The translations under genes were made by a program, and so were the position numbers. Under the pieces are notes generated by a model. It saw nothing but the letters and a program-made list of their open reading frames with translations. It did no database searches and was not told the DNA's origin. This document shows positions 1-12,000 of a stretch of 64,000 nucleotides of DNA, piece after piece. The stretch's first letter is position 1, and each line of letters starts with the position of its first letter. The DNA is from Sipunculus nudus (Eukaryota > Annelida > Sipuncula > Golfingiida > Sipunculidae), in the NCBI GenBank assembly GCA_026874595.1, contig CM049313.1, positions 28,640,008 to 28,704,007 of the forward strand. The letters are read 5' to 3'.

Positions 1-312
1 AAAGTTAAAAAAATTCTGACTGATCGAGGAATATGATAATACCAGTTCACCTCACAGACAATAAGCTACCAGAGGTAGTGCCATCTTCAGGCAAAAATCA
101 CATAGCAGTAAAATGATTAATCATGTCTAAAAATTTGGTAATGATTGGGAAAGTGGTTCATGATATTAAAGGTAAAAGATTTTGCTCCATATATGAAAAC
201 ATATGAAATCAGAAACTTAGGTAAACTTCTAATTATTGTAGAAACATATGTCTGAAAATAATTCTAATAGAGTATTCGTTGAATTCCCCTAGCCCAAAGA
301 ATCTTTTTTTTT

Positions 313-3266
313 TAGTTCAGCTGACTGTAAGTCATCTGAGCTATAGCGATCACCCTTTGTCCGTCGTCTGGCCGTCTGTCCGTTAACAGGGCACAAATCG
401 TAACCGCTGGACCTGGAATCTTCTAACTTGACATCCAGGGAAGTCCATGAAAATTCTCCTCGAAAACCTGGAATTAGGTCTCTGTTACCCATATTCTTTG
501 AGCTATGGGGATCCAAAGTACCCCAAAGAATAATGGAAAATTTGATGCAAAAGCTCAAGTATCTGAACAACTAATGCACTGATCACCATTATTCTTTGCA
601 TAGATATTGATCATGGAGTGTTTCATCAGTTTCTGCAGACTGGTGGCGCTACCTGTATTTTTTTATTTTTTACAATTTTTTTCTCTATTTTTGAGATCTC
701 TTTAGATTCGGTCTTAAGAGATACACTTCATACTACCTCTTGCTCTCTCTAAGCCCAAAAAATATGAAGTGTTTTTTTCACCGGCCTCAATCCATTTCAG
801 TTTGGATCTTGTTTGTGCGCCTTTTAAGTTTACATCACACAAAATGTCGTACTTCATTTTAAGCTCACAATATTTTTCGCAAATACATTTACCCCGATTA
901 TTCACCAACTGCTTTTCAAGTTCTTTTAAACGATCCTTATACACCAACATTTCAACCTTTGTCGAAGAGGCTTTACCTCTTCCGTAATCTAATGCAGCGC
1001 ATTTTACTCTGTTTTTACATAATCCTCACACTATTTGTGGGTTAAGACCTTTGTTACTTCCTGATATCGTGTTATCCAATAACTTGTTGATTAATTCTAT
1101 AAAATTTTGGTTCTTTAACAAACTATTGTTGAGTTCCCAATACCCAGGACCGCGATCTGAACGGTGTTTTATACAGGCAGTTACAAATGAATTATCAGAC
1201 TTTGCATAAGGTTCAATTTCACATGATTTACATAAATTAAGAAGCCCCTTTCCAACAATAATATAATCTAGCCGTCAAGCAGCTAGCGGGTTCCTTCTGA
1301 ACCATGTAAATTCCTTTTGATCCTTATTTATAGATCTATAAATATCATCTAATGCACAGGAATTTATACAGTTATTAAACGATTTTATCACCTTGTCATT
1401 ACATTTCCCTCCATATATATTATCTATACTTTCCTCCATAACTGTGTTCCTATCTCCGGCTAAAATAACATTTTCATCCCAGGAAGTTAGCGACTGTACA
1501 ATATGTTTTAATCGATCAAAAAAATAATTTTCTCCCTATCACTGTTTGGTGCATATATATTAAAACATACATATTTTAAACCATCACTTTCAAATTTTAT
1601 GAGCTGAATTCTTGAATTGTATTCACTTATTTGATTCTGCGCCATTCCTTCTACATGAAGTTTTTTTAGATATGCTTATAATTAAACCTCTACTACAATT
1701 ATTATGCGGGAGAAGAACAATGTTCCATCCCATTCATTAGCCGATATCTTTGTATCTTCTTGTGTTACATAAGCCTCCTGTATAAAACAGATATCAATTT
1801 TCATTTTTTTTATCATTAACCATAAACCAGTCCGTTTCATCTTTTTGCGGAGTCCTCTAACGTTCAAAGATCCAACTATCATCAGACATTACGGGCAGCT
1901 GGGTTATGTTCATGTCCCACCAGCCTTTGGGGCTGTGTTATCTTTGATGAGCCAGTTTGTTAACAGGGCACAAATCCTAAGGACTGGACCTAGAATATTT
2001 CTCTTGACATGCAGGGAGGGCCATGAAAATTCTCTGTGGAAACCTGGAATAAGGTCTCTGTTACCCATATTCTTTGAGCTATAGGCCTCTGAAGTACCCC
2101 CCTGAATAATGGAAAATTTGATACAGAGGCTCAAGTATCTGAACAACTATTGCATTGATCACCATGATTCTATGCATGGATATTGATAATGAAGTGATTC
2201 ATAAGTTTTTGCAGATAGGTGGCGCCATCTGTATTTTTTTTTATTTGTTTACAATTTTTTTCTCAAAAATATTTGAGACCTTAAATGATGCAATCATATG
2301 TTAACAGGGCACACATCGTAACCACTGGACCTAGAATCTTCTTTCATGACATGCAGGGAGGCCCATTAAAAGTCTCCTTGGAAACCTGGAATTAGGTCTC
2401 TGTTCCCCACAACCTCTGAGCTATGAGGCTCAGTAGACCCCAAAGAAGAACTTTCTCAACAGATTGTGCATTGATTGCCATGATTCTTCGCATGCATTTT
2501 CATCATGGAGTGTTTCATCAGTTCTTGCAGACTGGTGGCATCACCTGGATTTTTTTTCCAATTTTTATGCATTTTCTCTCTATTTTTGAGACCTTCAAAG
2601 ATGCGGCCGTCTGTTATCAGGGCAGGGAGGTCAATGAAAAATATCCTTGGAAACCTGAAATTAGGTCTCTGTTAGACTGTCACCCATATTCTCTGAGCTA
2701 TGGGGCTTATAAGCACCCCTAGCATAATTGAAAATATGATACCAAAGCAGGGCACAAATTATAACCATTGGACCTAGAATCTTCTAACTTAAAATCCAGG
2801 GAGATCGATGAAAAGTCTTCTTGGAAACATGAAATTAGGTCTCTGTTACCCATAATCTTTGAGCAATGTGGCTTATAAGCACACCCCAGAATATTTGAAA
2901 ATTTGAGACCAAAGTAGAGCACAAATGATAACCAATTGACCAAGAATCTTCTCACTTGGCATCCTGAGAATTCCTCAAAAGTCCTCCCCTCAAAACCTTA
3001 AATTGGGTCACTGTGACCTATATTCTTAGAGTTTTGGGGTATGTTTGAGCATCCAAGAAGTAATGAAAAAAACACACAAATTGCTAGGTTCCTCAGGAAA
3101 GGCTGGTTGGATTGTCATCAAATTTGGTGTGCTAATGGGTCTTGATGAACTTTAGCTAATATGCATGAATGATGATGCCACCTATATTATCTTAATTAGT
3201 TTCCTGGGCAAGGACATATTGTCAACATATCAGTCGGCTGAGCGTCATGACCCACGGGTCACTTGT
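313..3266 (+). mobile_element. Family 1 tandem-core repeat element (Helitron-like/HINE type), copy 1
   Basis: The 5' end carries a TTCAGCTGACTG leader followed by a CTTTGTCCGTCGTC microsatellite-like stretch. Degenerate core units of roughly 335 bp follow, recognised by GTTAACAGGGCACA, CCTAGAATCTTC and GGTGGCGC. The 3' end at about 3235-3266 reads CGGCTGAGCGTCATGACC, then a palindrome around CCACGGG, then CTTG before TT. Leader CAGCTGAC and tail GGCTGAGC are imperfect inverted copies of each other. A LINE fragment (714-1882 and its 5' flank) is nested inside. There is no coding capacity; the short ORFs here are repeat shadows. The architecture suggests a non-autonomous rolling-circle element, but that class is inferred. 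Confidence 0.65.
714..1882 (-). pseudogene. LINE fragment 1: endonuclease domain and linker of an L1/Tx1-like non-LTR retrotransposon
   Basis: Read on the minus strand, translation from 1882 starts with an endonuclease N-terminus (SLNVRGL, then DICFIQEA, a variant of the catalytic QE box). Downstream, in shifted frames, come DENVILAGDRNTV, KEFTWFRRNP, RLDYIIV and KSDNSF, the usual order of motifs in apurinic-like LINE endonucleases. The linker block GAQTRSKLKWIEAGEKNTSY follows, ending near 714 before the RT domain. Several frameshifts and stops make it inactive. The RPGYW-type linker and the GEKNT block resemble L1/Tx1-clade elements, but clade assignment needs a phylogeny. It sits within a family 1 core, so it inserted into that repeat. 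About 60 bp upstream of 1884 is probably its 5' UTR. Confidence 0.8.
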
Positions 3267-3754
3267 TAAATGATGTGATGGCTAAAGGGTTCTCATATAC
3301 TGACTTGTATGAAGGAACATAGAAAAGACCGGACCCCGAGAAAGTCATTAAACAAAGGTTGCGCAACCTGCAGACGGACAGACGTTGATTATTTTAGTAG
3401 TCCTACATTCTTAATTAATAATCCAGACACGAATTCATCATCTGAAGGAATTTATCACCTGAAAACCACACATTTTCCTGTGATCTTGACCATTGACCTA
3501 TTAACACTATAATGGAATGGGTTTTCCTCAGTTTGTATCCTGATATATTCATGTTATAATAGAGAGATTTACTGAACAAATGATCCACGGATCATCATAC
3601 TATGCTGACAACCATGCCCTATGCCATTATTGGCTAACCGTAGTAACATAAGTCATATTTCGAAGGCCTTTTTTGATAATTTTGTTCGTACATTGTAGGG
3701 TGATTGACAAATTTTATATATTGTTACAGGTGTCTGTTTTATTGTGCGCAGGAG
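3267..3754. other. No recognisable gene
   Basis: AT-rich sequence between the family 1 tail and the LTR. I see no repeat core, splice-site-bounded exon or RNA gene. A short open frame at 3309-3512 on the plus strand has no recognisable motif. At 3722 TGTTACAGGTGTCTGTT nearly repeats the LTR start at 3755, so the true LTR edge could lie 33 bp further left. Confidence 0.5.
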
Positions 3755-4456
3755 TGTTACATGTGTCTGTTAACATTCTTATTCGTGTAGCGCAGGCATA
3801 GTTCGTTGCTATGGGAACATCGCTTGTTGGGCGCTGGCTCGCGTGTTGGGTCTGAAGCGTAGAGACACAGCGTTCTCTTTTGTTCCAGATGTTTCGGTTC
3901 TGTTCATGTGCGTGTGTATTGTTCTTTGGAATTTTCTTTTCTAGAATTTTCGAATGAGAAGCTATAAATTAGGGGCTGTGTTTAGAGCCAGCAGAACTGC
4001 CAGCGAGCACTAAGACTGTTACTTTCTGGTCAGTTTTTGGACCTTACCGATAACTGCAGTGGTGTCAGATATTTAACGAATTTTATACAGATTTAATACG
4101 GACTGTCTCCCGTTTGCCTTTGGATTATTACTATTTACGTGGATAATTGGTGTTAAAGGACTCTTGTTGAGCTGTGACAGTAGTGGTATCCAGAAATCAA
4201 AGCTTAGGATCCGGACACTGTGGTACTGTACATTTTTATTGTTATACTGTGTAATTGTATTGATTTAGTGTATTGTAATGTTCGGATTACTCTAAGAATA
4301 AATTATAATTATTTGTTAACAAAAAACCACTGACTTCTTTATTCCTTCCTTAGACATTTCACGCTGCCTAGTGTTACAGAATCTGATTTTTTTTCTCCGT
4401 AACAAAATTTGTGCTGATCACGATTACGTGATCTGTTGTTATTAGGTTCCGTAACA
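3755..4456 (+). repeat. Long terminal repeat of an LTR-retrotransposon relic
   Basis: The segment begins TGTTAC and ends GTAACA, a perfect 6-bp terminal inverted repeat with the canonical TG...CA form. It contains a TATAAA box at 3963-3968 and an AATAAA polyadenylation signal at 4297-4302, in the order expected for U3-R-U5. Seven bases after its end lies a primer-binding-like site, and a gag-like ORF begins 134 bp downstream. A near repeat of the first 17 bases starts at 3722 and another starts at 5048. The left boundary is therefore slightly uncertain. Confidence 0.75.
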
Positions 4457-4462
4457 TAAAAT

Positions 4463-4480
4463 TGTGGGCTTGTCCGAGAG
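4463..4480 (+). other. Primer-binding-site-like sequence
   Basis: The sequence TTGTGGGCTTGTCCGAGA lies just after the LTR. By eye it resembles the tRNA-Pro-type primer site of other retroelements (GGGGGCTCGTCCGGGA), with 13 of 16 positions shared. The position 3' of the LTR and 5' of gag supports the reading. The tRNA identity is inferred from memory. Confidence 0.5.
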
Positions 4481-4589
4481 GCTTAATAGTTTAGAAAATG
4501 TATTTGGCCTTGACCTAGACACATTGTTTACAATACATTGTTTACAAGATTTATCTCAGTGGGTTTTGTTATTGTTTTAACATCTTAAC

Positions 4590-5045
4590 ATGGCAGATTT
4601 CAAACCTGAGGCATTTGTTGAAGATCCCGACCCTGATCAACTTGAAAAGTTGACAAAAGATCAGTTGTTGCGTTTGGGACAACACTTTGGGGTAGGTGTG
4701 AAAAAAGCTTTGAGAAAGCCTGATATCATTGCTAAAATCATGCAAGATCTAGTTAGAAAAGGTTTAATTGAAGAGAGTGAAGTGGAAACATCAACAAATG
4801 ACAGCCTTGCTATGCAGTTAGAATTAAAAAGTTAGAAATCCAAAAAAAAAAAAAGGACAAAGAAATTGAGTTAAAACGACTGGAGTTAGAAAGACTTATA
4901 TTAGAACATGGCCTACATGCTGCCCCGACTTACAGTTTTGATGTTACTAAACACATTAGACTTATCCCACCTTTTCAAGAAAAAAACGTTGATAAATATT
5001 TCGTACACTTTGAGAAGGTACCTGAAAATTTAAAATGTGCCAAGG
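4590..5045 (+). pseudogene. gag: Truncated gag-like gene of a Ty3/Gypsy retrotransposon (Gmr1/SCAN-related type)
   Basis: The open frame starts at ATG 4590 and runs 81 codons to a stop at about 4833-4835. It encodes an acidic N-terminus followed by LEKLTKDQLLRLGQHFGVGV, then a KPDIIAKIMQDLV helix resembling a SAP-like module. After an A-tract (about 4842-4854) that breaks the frame, the same protein continues as a KEIELKRLELERL coiled coil. It then reads FDVTKHIRLIPPFQEK and DKYFVHFEK, which is the conserved entry to the SCAN-like capsid domain of Gmr1-type Gypsy gags. The protein ends abruptly at about 5045, where sequence matching the LTR start begins, so most of gag and all of pol are missing. 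Function in a live element would be capsid formation; this copy is dead. Confidence 0.75.
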
Positions 5046-5047
5046 GG

Positions 5048-5064
5048 TGTTACATGTGTCTGTT
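5048..5064 (+). repeat. 17-bp remnant matching the LTR start
   Basis: TGTTACATGTGTCTGTT is identical to the first 17 bases of the LTR at 3755. It directly follows the truncated gag and directly precedes degenerate family 1 core sequence (CATTGATCGCCATGA). The simplest reading is an internal deletion joining gag to the start of a 3' LTR that is itself truncated. Confidence 0.55.
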
Positions 5065-5833
5065 GCATATAAACAAATGCATTGATCGCCATGATTTTTT
5101 TTGCATGCAAATTGATCATCGAGTGTTTCATCATTTCTGCACACTGGTGGCACCACTTGTATTATTTGGAATTTTTAGGCATAAAGAGTTAAATTCCTTT
5201 ACAAGTGTTATAATGGATATTGGGGTCAATTAGGATTATAGTGGACCCGCGAGACCGCTTATTGCCCGAAAACTCCGGGCTCGGAAAAATCCCCGGGGCA
5301 CCTCCTGAAAAAGCCTGACAGGCGTGGAGGACCTTAAAGAACAAAAGATTCATGGGTACTTATGGGGGTAGTATATGAATTATTAATTATGCAGCTTACA
5401 AGGGAATAATCCGTAAAAGAAAACAGACTTGTCCTAGAAGAGCGCTCCGATGATACGTTTGCAGAGTCTTGGAGAGTCAAATTTGGAGAGTCAAATCAGA
5501 GCGAAACAAAAAAACAACTGCCTATAAATTTATAGATATTATAATCTATACGTAAATCACTAGATTGGGTTTGATTTTTAATGACAAATATAATACTGTG
5601 GTTGGCTTCATTTCTTCAGGGTTCCATTTTTGCAATCTCACCTTTTCAGTGTCTCGCGAGGGTTCCATTTTCGCGATCTCGCCATACAAAAGGGTATAAC
5701 CATCACTATAAGAAGTAAGTATATCAAACAATATGTACCTAAAATCTTAAGATTTATTGTTCATTAATTGCAGATAATTTGAAAGATCTTATATCATTTA
5801 TAACTGCAACCTTTAAACATACAAGATCTATTA
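5065..5833. other. Degenerate family 1 core, then unassigned sequence
   Basis: About 5065-5175 is a family 1 core fragment (TGATCATCGAGTGTTTCATC, GGTGGCACCAC). From about 5217 to 5345 lies a GC-richer stretch unlike its surroundings (CCGGGCTCGG, CCCCGGGGCACC). I cannot assign it. A paired GGTTCCATTTTCGCGATCTC/GGTTCCATTTTTGCAATCTC direct repeat sits at about 5620-5682. No gene is evident. Confidence 0.4.
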
Positions 5834-7381
5834 TTAGCTCAGCTGACTGTAAGTCAACAGAGGTATAGGAATAGCGCTTTGTCCGTCGTCCGTCCGGTCG
5901 TCCGGCCGTCCGTTAGCAGGGCACAAATCGTAACTGCTGGTCCTAGAAACTTCTAAGAGAACATCCAAGGAGATCAATACAAAATCTTTTTCTATTTTTT
6001 TTTCACTATAAAATGACAACAATCATGTCAGTTTCAAAGCTGTAATTACATCTAGTGTCCCAAAACCTGGTGTGTTTATTGATCACAAGTGGATGCCAAA
6101 TAGTTATCACCCTGTTTGTCTGTTTGTCTGTCTGTCTGTTCATCTGTCCATCCACACAATTTGTTTCCAGATGATAACTCCAGGTTGTATTGACACATGG
6201 ATTTCAAACTTGACTTACGTGTGGCCCTAAACTAAAGCAAGAACCTGTATGATTTTGGGGTCACAAGGTCAAAGGTCAAGGTCACAGGACTCACTTTTTT
6301 AAAAATATTATGGCTGCATTTTAAGCCGAGCTTTCCATTTTGCGCATTTAGCTGACTTGCCAGGATGGGGAGAGCATAAATGAATTTTGGGTCACATGGT
6401 CAAAGGTCAAGGTCACAGGGGCCATCTGTTCACAAATTAGTTTCCAGATGATAACTCAAGTTTAGTTTGACATATTGGTTTCAAACTTAACTTATTTATG
6501 ACTCACTACTAAAGAAAGAACCGTGTCGATTTTGGGCTCCAACGGTCAAAGGTCAAAGTCACAGGACTTATTTCTTTAAAAAAGAATGCATTTCCATTTG
6601 AAGCCAAACTTTTCAACGCAAACCTTCCATGTTCAAGATATTGCAAACCTGCCAGTCTGTCCACATATTTGTTTCTGGATGATAACTCCAGTTTGGATTG
6701 ATATAATGGTTTCAATTTTGACTTATATATTACCTACCAATAGTGTAAGAACCTTTTTGATTTTGGGGTCATAAGGCCAAAGGTCAAGGTCACAGGACCC
6801 ACTTCTTTAAAAAGATTGTTGATGTATTTTTAGCCAAACTTTCTGTCCCAAACCTTCTATCTTCCAGATGTTGCTCACCTGCCATTAGGAGAAGTAACTT
6901 ATGGTTTTTTGGGTCACAAGTTCAAAGGACAAGGTCATGGGGGCCATCTATCCACATCTATTAGTTTCCAGATGATATTACCAGTTTGGTTTGAAATATT
7001 GGTTTCAAACTTGACTTTTGTATGACCAACCACTTAAGTAAGAAGTGTTGACTCTGGGGTCATGAGATAAAAAGGTCAAGGTCACAGGACCCACTACCTA
7101 AGAAAGATTGTGGATGCATTTTAAGCCAAACATTTCATCTCAATCCTTCCATCATTGACATGTGGTGCACCTGCCAATAGGGGAAGTTCCCTTTTGATGT
7201 TGGGGTCAAAGGTTAAGGTCACAGGGCCCATCCATTCACAAATTAATTTATGGATGATAACTCCAGTTTGGGTAGACAGGTTGGCTTCAAACTGGTCACA
7301 GGACCAATATTTTGGAAAACCTCATAATCATATATCCTTATAGACAAATGCAGCTGAGCGTCGAGACCAATGGGTCCCTAG
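5834..7381 (+). mobile_element. Family 2 element with AGGTCA cores, near-complete copy
   Basis: The 5' end is TTAGCTCAGCTGACTG, followed by a TCCGTCC microsatellite and a short piece of family 1-like core. An ACTATAAAATGACAAC segment and a TCTG microsatellite (about 6115-6150) follow. Then come about five degenerate ~220-bp units, each with AAGGTCAAAGGTCAAGGTCAC and TTTCAAACTTGACTTA. The tail is CAGCTGAGCGTCGAGACC, then a palindrome AGACCAATGGGTCC, ending CCTAG before TT at 7381. Leader GCTCAGCTGAC and tail GCAGCTGAGC are inverted copies. It is non-coding. A second copy of equal length lies at 47474-49040, which supports these boundaries. Confidence 0.7.
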
Positions 7382-9009
7382 TTCTCCTGTAAGTACTGCG
7401 GATTTAATTTTCATAGCATGTACACATAATGATTTAATTCCTTTAAATCTGAAATTTGAAAATAAAAGCTGCACAATTAGGCTTGTTATTGATTTTTTTT
7501 AGGCTCTTGTTGTATTTCATTACATTGTCAAGCAGTCCACTTTGGTCACTGTAGGTCATTCAGTACAGCTCTCTATGCTCCCCGGGCTGTTGTTATGTAA
7601 TCCCATCACTCGGGCAAGCCCTCTCTCTTGTTGAGCTTGATAACACAAGGAGCCTTTCTTTCCCTCTCTCCCCCCCCCCCCCCCCATTCTGTTGACAGAC
7701 CTGTACCTTAAATAAAGAATCTTATAATTTCACATTTTTTTTCAGCAACGAGCAGTAACAACAGAGACCCCTTCCCCAACCCGTGCCTTCAATATACAGG
7801 ACAAATAAACAAGAAAAATCTTATAATTTTAATGTTTAATAAATTCTTTTTGTTGAGACTTGGACAATTTTGGTTTTTTAAATAAACTAAATGTTCAGGA
7901 ATTTGATCCTAAAATTCAAATGTGATAAAATATTAGGATCTAATGTAAGTGCTAACTGACAAGATTTGAAAAGATATGAATACTTTGTAGCATTTTATTC
8001 ATATGTCTTAAAGTTGGCCAGGCCTAGGTTTGAATAACACTGTTAAACTTAGTTGTAAATCAGGATATTGGTCAAACTTTGTTGGATTAATTTTTAAGTC
8101 ATATGGCCATATATTTAACTTTTGAAAACTTAATTACCTTCACACATTATTTGTTTATGAAATGTAACTTATATCACTTACTGTGGGCCAATTTTTTCCC
8201 TTGGTGTATCATTAAATGGTTTCAGGCCACAGGTTTCATTTATTACACAGTGTATATGCTTTAGCTTGTGCCCATTATTCTATAATTTACAGAGTTTCAT
8301 TTTAGCAGGGCCATTTTCTCTTAGCTTTTCAAATGCTTATATACATAAAAACCAAAGAAATAAAAATATTTTGCAGTTGCTAATATTTTTTTCTAAAATT
8401 CAGCTGAGTGATGTGACCCATGGGTCCCTTGTTATTTATAATATCAATCGTTTGCCTTTTAACCTGCCTTCGACACTGGGACCACGTATTCACGAAGCTT
8501 TTATTTAAGAGAATTCCCCTTTTTCTGAATATGAAACCCTCGAAAAAGGCAACTACATTATAAACGAAATTGTGCAGGGTGTGACGAGCTGATTCAAAGA
8601 ATTTCCTGGGCAGGGAGGAAAGCGATGAAAAGTATGAAAAGTTTGGGATGAAAAGTATGAATTTATTGCATTAATGTATAGAAATTGTTCTTATTATGCT
8701 TTGATACACAGTGATACAGAGGACAAACATCAATATTGTTCAGACAGCAGATGACAATTATTCTGATGCTGAACATGTCACTTTAACCCTGCGTTAATAA
8801 CAAAAAAAGGACACTTTACCGTTACTGAGAGATAAAAAAAATATCTAATAATACATGTATGTAATAATGCTACAGGAGCTGTCATTCCTTTAAATATATT
8901 TGATGTAGGGAACGGTCTTTCTTTGAGAGGTTAATAACACCCTGTTCATAAAAAGATCTGTAGGTTGACACTAAAGTCATCTGTTCAACTTAAACCTTTA
9001 TTTTTTTAT
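7382..9009. other. Mostly unassigned AT-rich sequence
   Basis: A pyrimidine-rich stretch at about 7650-7687 ends in a run of about 19 C. At 8400-8432 there is an orphan family 2-like tail (CAGCTGAGTGATGTGACC, CCATGGG, CCCTTG before TT), so an old element ends there, but I cannot find its 5' end. The rest, including the open frame at 8266-8508, shows no recognisable gene or RNA. Confidence 0.4.
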
Positions 9010-12000
9010 TAGCTCAGCTGACTGAAAGTCAAATGAGGTAGAGGAATGGCGCTTTGTCCGTCGTCCGTCCGACCGCCCCCAAAGAATAATAAAAAAACTA
9101 GACGACCAGAGGTCGAGCGCTTGCCGGAAGTTATAATGACTGACAGACGGACAGACGATACAAAGTGTCGGTTTTCCATCAATTGAGTGACCTTCAGAGT
9201 GAATGCCGAGGAACTGGGCCTGTAGAATGATATATATCACACAAAATAACATGAATGCATACAAAGCTTACAACGACTGACAAACGGAAAAACATCCTGG
9301 CACACTAAACATTTTAGATAACATATGGTTAGATAAACATATGGAGAAGATATATAGAAACAAAATGAGTTATAGTTTGTGCGGATAAAGTTCACAGTTT
9401 TGGAAAGGCCAAGCACTGATATGTTGCAGTGGTTCGAGTGCAGCGCCCCTAGCAACCATATCCCGAAAATAAAAAAAAAAAGTTTTGAGATATTAGAGTA
9501 TAACATTGACATTAGCTGTACCAGTTTCAAAAGAATTCCTGCAAAACTGTGTTCTTGTACAATGGTATATGTGACACGCAAAACCAGCAAGCAGGCGAAT
9601 TTGAGGACAACTGACAAACAGACGGACATACTGACAAAGTGACTCAAGACTGTGTCCAAATGACTACACCAGGTTATGGAGAAGACTCAGAGGAAGAAAA
9701 TAAGCAATAGTTTATGTGATTGAGGCTTTGAGTTTTGGAGATACAGCCAATATAATTATATAAATGGGAGGGTCGTGTTCCGCGCACCTTAGCTGGCATA
9801 TCGGGAAAATGATAAAAACTTTTCGAGATATTAGTGTATGACATAAGATGTACCAGTTTCAAAAGGATTCTTTCAAAACTGTGGCCTGTAGAATGCTCTA
9901 TGTGAGACGCAAGAACCAGCAAGCAGGCGAATTTGAGGACAACTGACAAACAGACGGACACACTGACAAAGTGACTCAAGATGGAGTCCAAATGACTACA
10001 CCAGGTTACGGAGAAAACTCAGAGGGAGGAAATAAGCTATAATTTATGTAATTGATCTTTATAGTTCTGGAGATATAGAAAAAAAATAATATGTTAAAGA
10101 GGGTCGAGTGCAGCGCCCCCTAGTGGCCATATCCCGAAAAAGAAAAACTCTTTCGAGATATTACTGTAAGACATAAGATGTTACAATTTCACAAGGATTC
10201 TTTCAAAACTGTGGCCTGTAGAATGTTATATGTAAGACGCAAGCTACAGCAAGCAGGCGAATTTGAGGACAACTGAAAAACAAACAGACATACTGACAAG
10301 GTGACACAAAATTGAGACCAGATGACCTAACGAGTTTATGGAGAAGACTAAGAGGAAGAAAACAAGCTATAGTTTTTGTAATTGAGGCTTATAATTTTGG
10401 AGATATGGCCAAAACATGATATGTTTGGGAGGTTTGCATACAGCGCCCCCTAGCGGCCGCATTCAAAAAATGAAAAGCGGTTTCGAGATAATAGTGTAGG
10501 ACTTAAGAAATGTCAGTTTCATAAAAGATTCCTGCAAAACTGTGGCCTCCAGGGCAAGATTACTGAAATTTCGAAATATCTCGTTTGACGAGATATAATG
10601 CGAGATATTGCGAGACTTTTAATAAAATCTTGTAGTTCTAGTTGAATGCTACCTTATACAAAAAACTAGACCTCTGTATCTTTAAAACTGACAAAGTTAG
10701 GGAAATATCAGCACTTTTCCCCGAAAATGCGTTGCCATGGTTACCGCAAATTGAGTCAGCTACACACCAGAAGACAGGCCTTGGAATGACGATTAAAATG
10801 AGCTACAGTTAAAGTAGATACGACTAATAGTCACACAGATATGAAGAAAAAAACCGTTTTGTATACTTTTGATGACCTTGACCTTGACCTTTGACCTATA
10901 TTGACCAACAACAATAGGCCCCTGTCATTTTACATTTTCCATCAACTGTGTAAGTTTGAAAGCGATTGCTGCGAAATTGCGACCTGTAGAGAGGGAACAG
11001 ACAAACAGACAGACAGAGAGACAGACAGACAAACAGACAGACAGACAAACAGACAAACAGACAAACAGACATCCGCGACTGACCAACCAGCTTTCCGAAA
11101 TCGGAGATTTCCGGCAAGCAATGATACAAAACCTTCAATATCTTGTTTATTTATGCATGGATTGTCAAGAATCTTGCCTTGAATATTGACCATGACTAGT
11201 TTTGTCAGTTCCCGAAAAATGGTGGCGCCACCTGTATTTTCATCATTTTAACGAATATTTTTCTATTTTCTTTTACTATAAAATGACAACATTCATGTCA
11301 GTTTCTCAGCTGTGATTGCATCTAGCGTCTTAAAACCTGGTGTGTTTATTGATCACAAGTGAATGCGGTATAGTAATCACACTGTCTGTCTGTCTGTCTG
11401 TCTGTCCATCCATCCATTCGTCCATCCACACAAATTTGTTTCCAGTTGATAACTCAAGGTTGGATTGACATATAGATTTCAAACTTGACTATAATATGAC
11501 CCACCACTTAAGCAAGACTCTATATGATTTTTGGGTCATGAGGTCAAAGGTCAAGGTCACCGGACTCACTTTTTTAAAAAGATAATGGCTGCATTTTAGG
11601 CCAAGCTGTTCATCACAAACCTTCCATCTTCAAGAAATTGCTAACCTAACAATAGGGGAAGATTCTATTCGATTTTGGGGTCACAGGGTCAAAGGTCAAG
11701 GTCACAGGGCCTATCCATTCACAAATTAGTTTATGGATGATAATTCTGCTTTGGATCGACAGATTGGCTTCATACTTGATCTATTAATGACCCACCACTT
11801 AAGTAAATTCATTTCAATTTTCAGGGTCCAGAGATCAAAGATTTGTAAAGATCTGTAGATTTTGAGGTTACCTGGTCAGAGGTCAAGGTGATTTTTTTAA
11901 AATATTGTTACAATAATCTAAATGCTACAAGTTCAAGGATAATAAGTTCTAAGATTTTTTTCTATGACATGGTCATTGGCTAAGGTCACAGGACTGTCAT

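Noticed and set aside
7668-7687. Poly-C tract as a functional site
   Set aside because: C-run expansions recur in many family 1 cores and near pyrimidine-rich DNA; slippage explains them.
9237-9659. 140-codon minus-strand frame
   Set aside because: It falls wholly inside family C repeat units and its peptide (FACLLVLRVTYT) recurs in other repeat copies.
10901-11182. Open frames with DRQTDRQT or SVCLFVCLSV repeats on both strands
   Set aside because: They are translations of the GACA/CAAA microsatellite of family C and open only because the repeat lacks stops.
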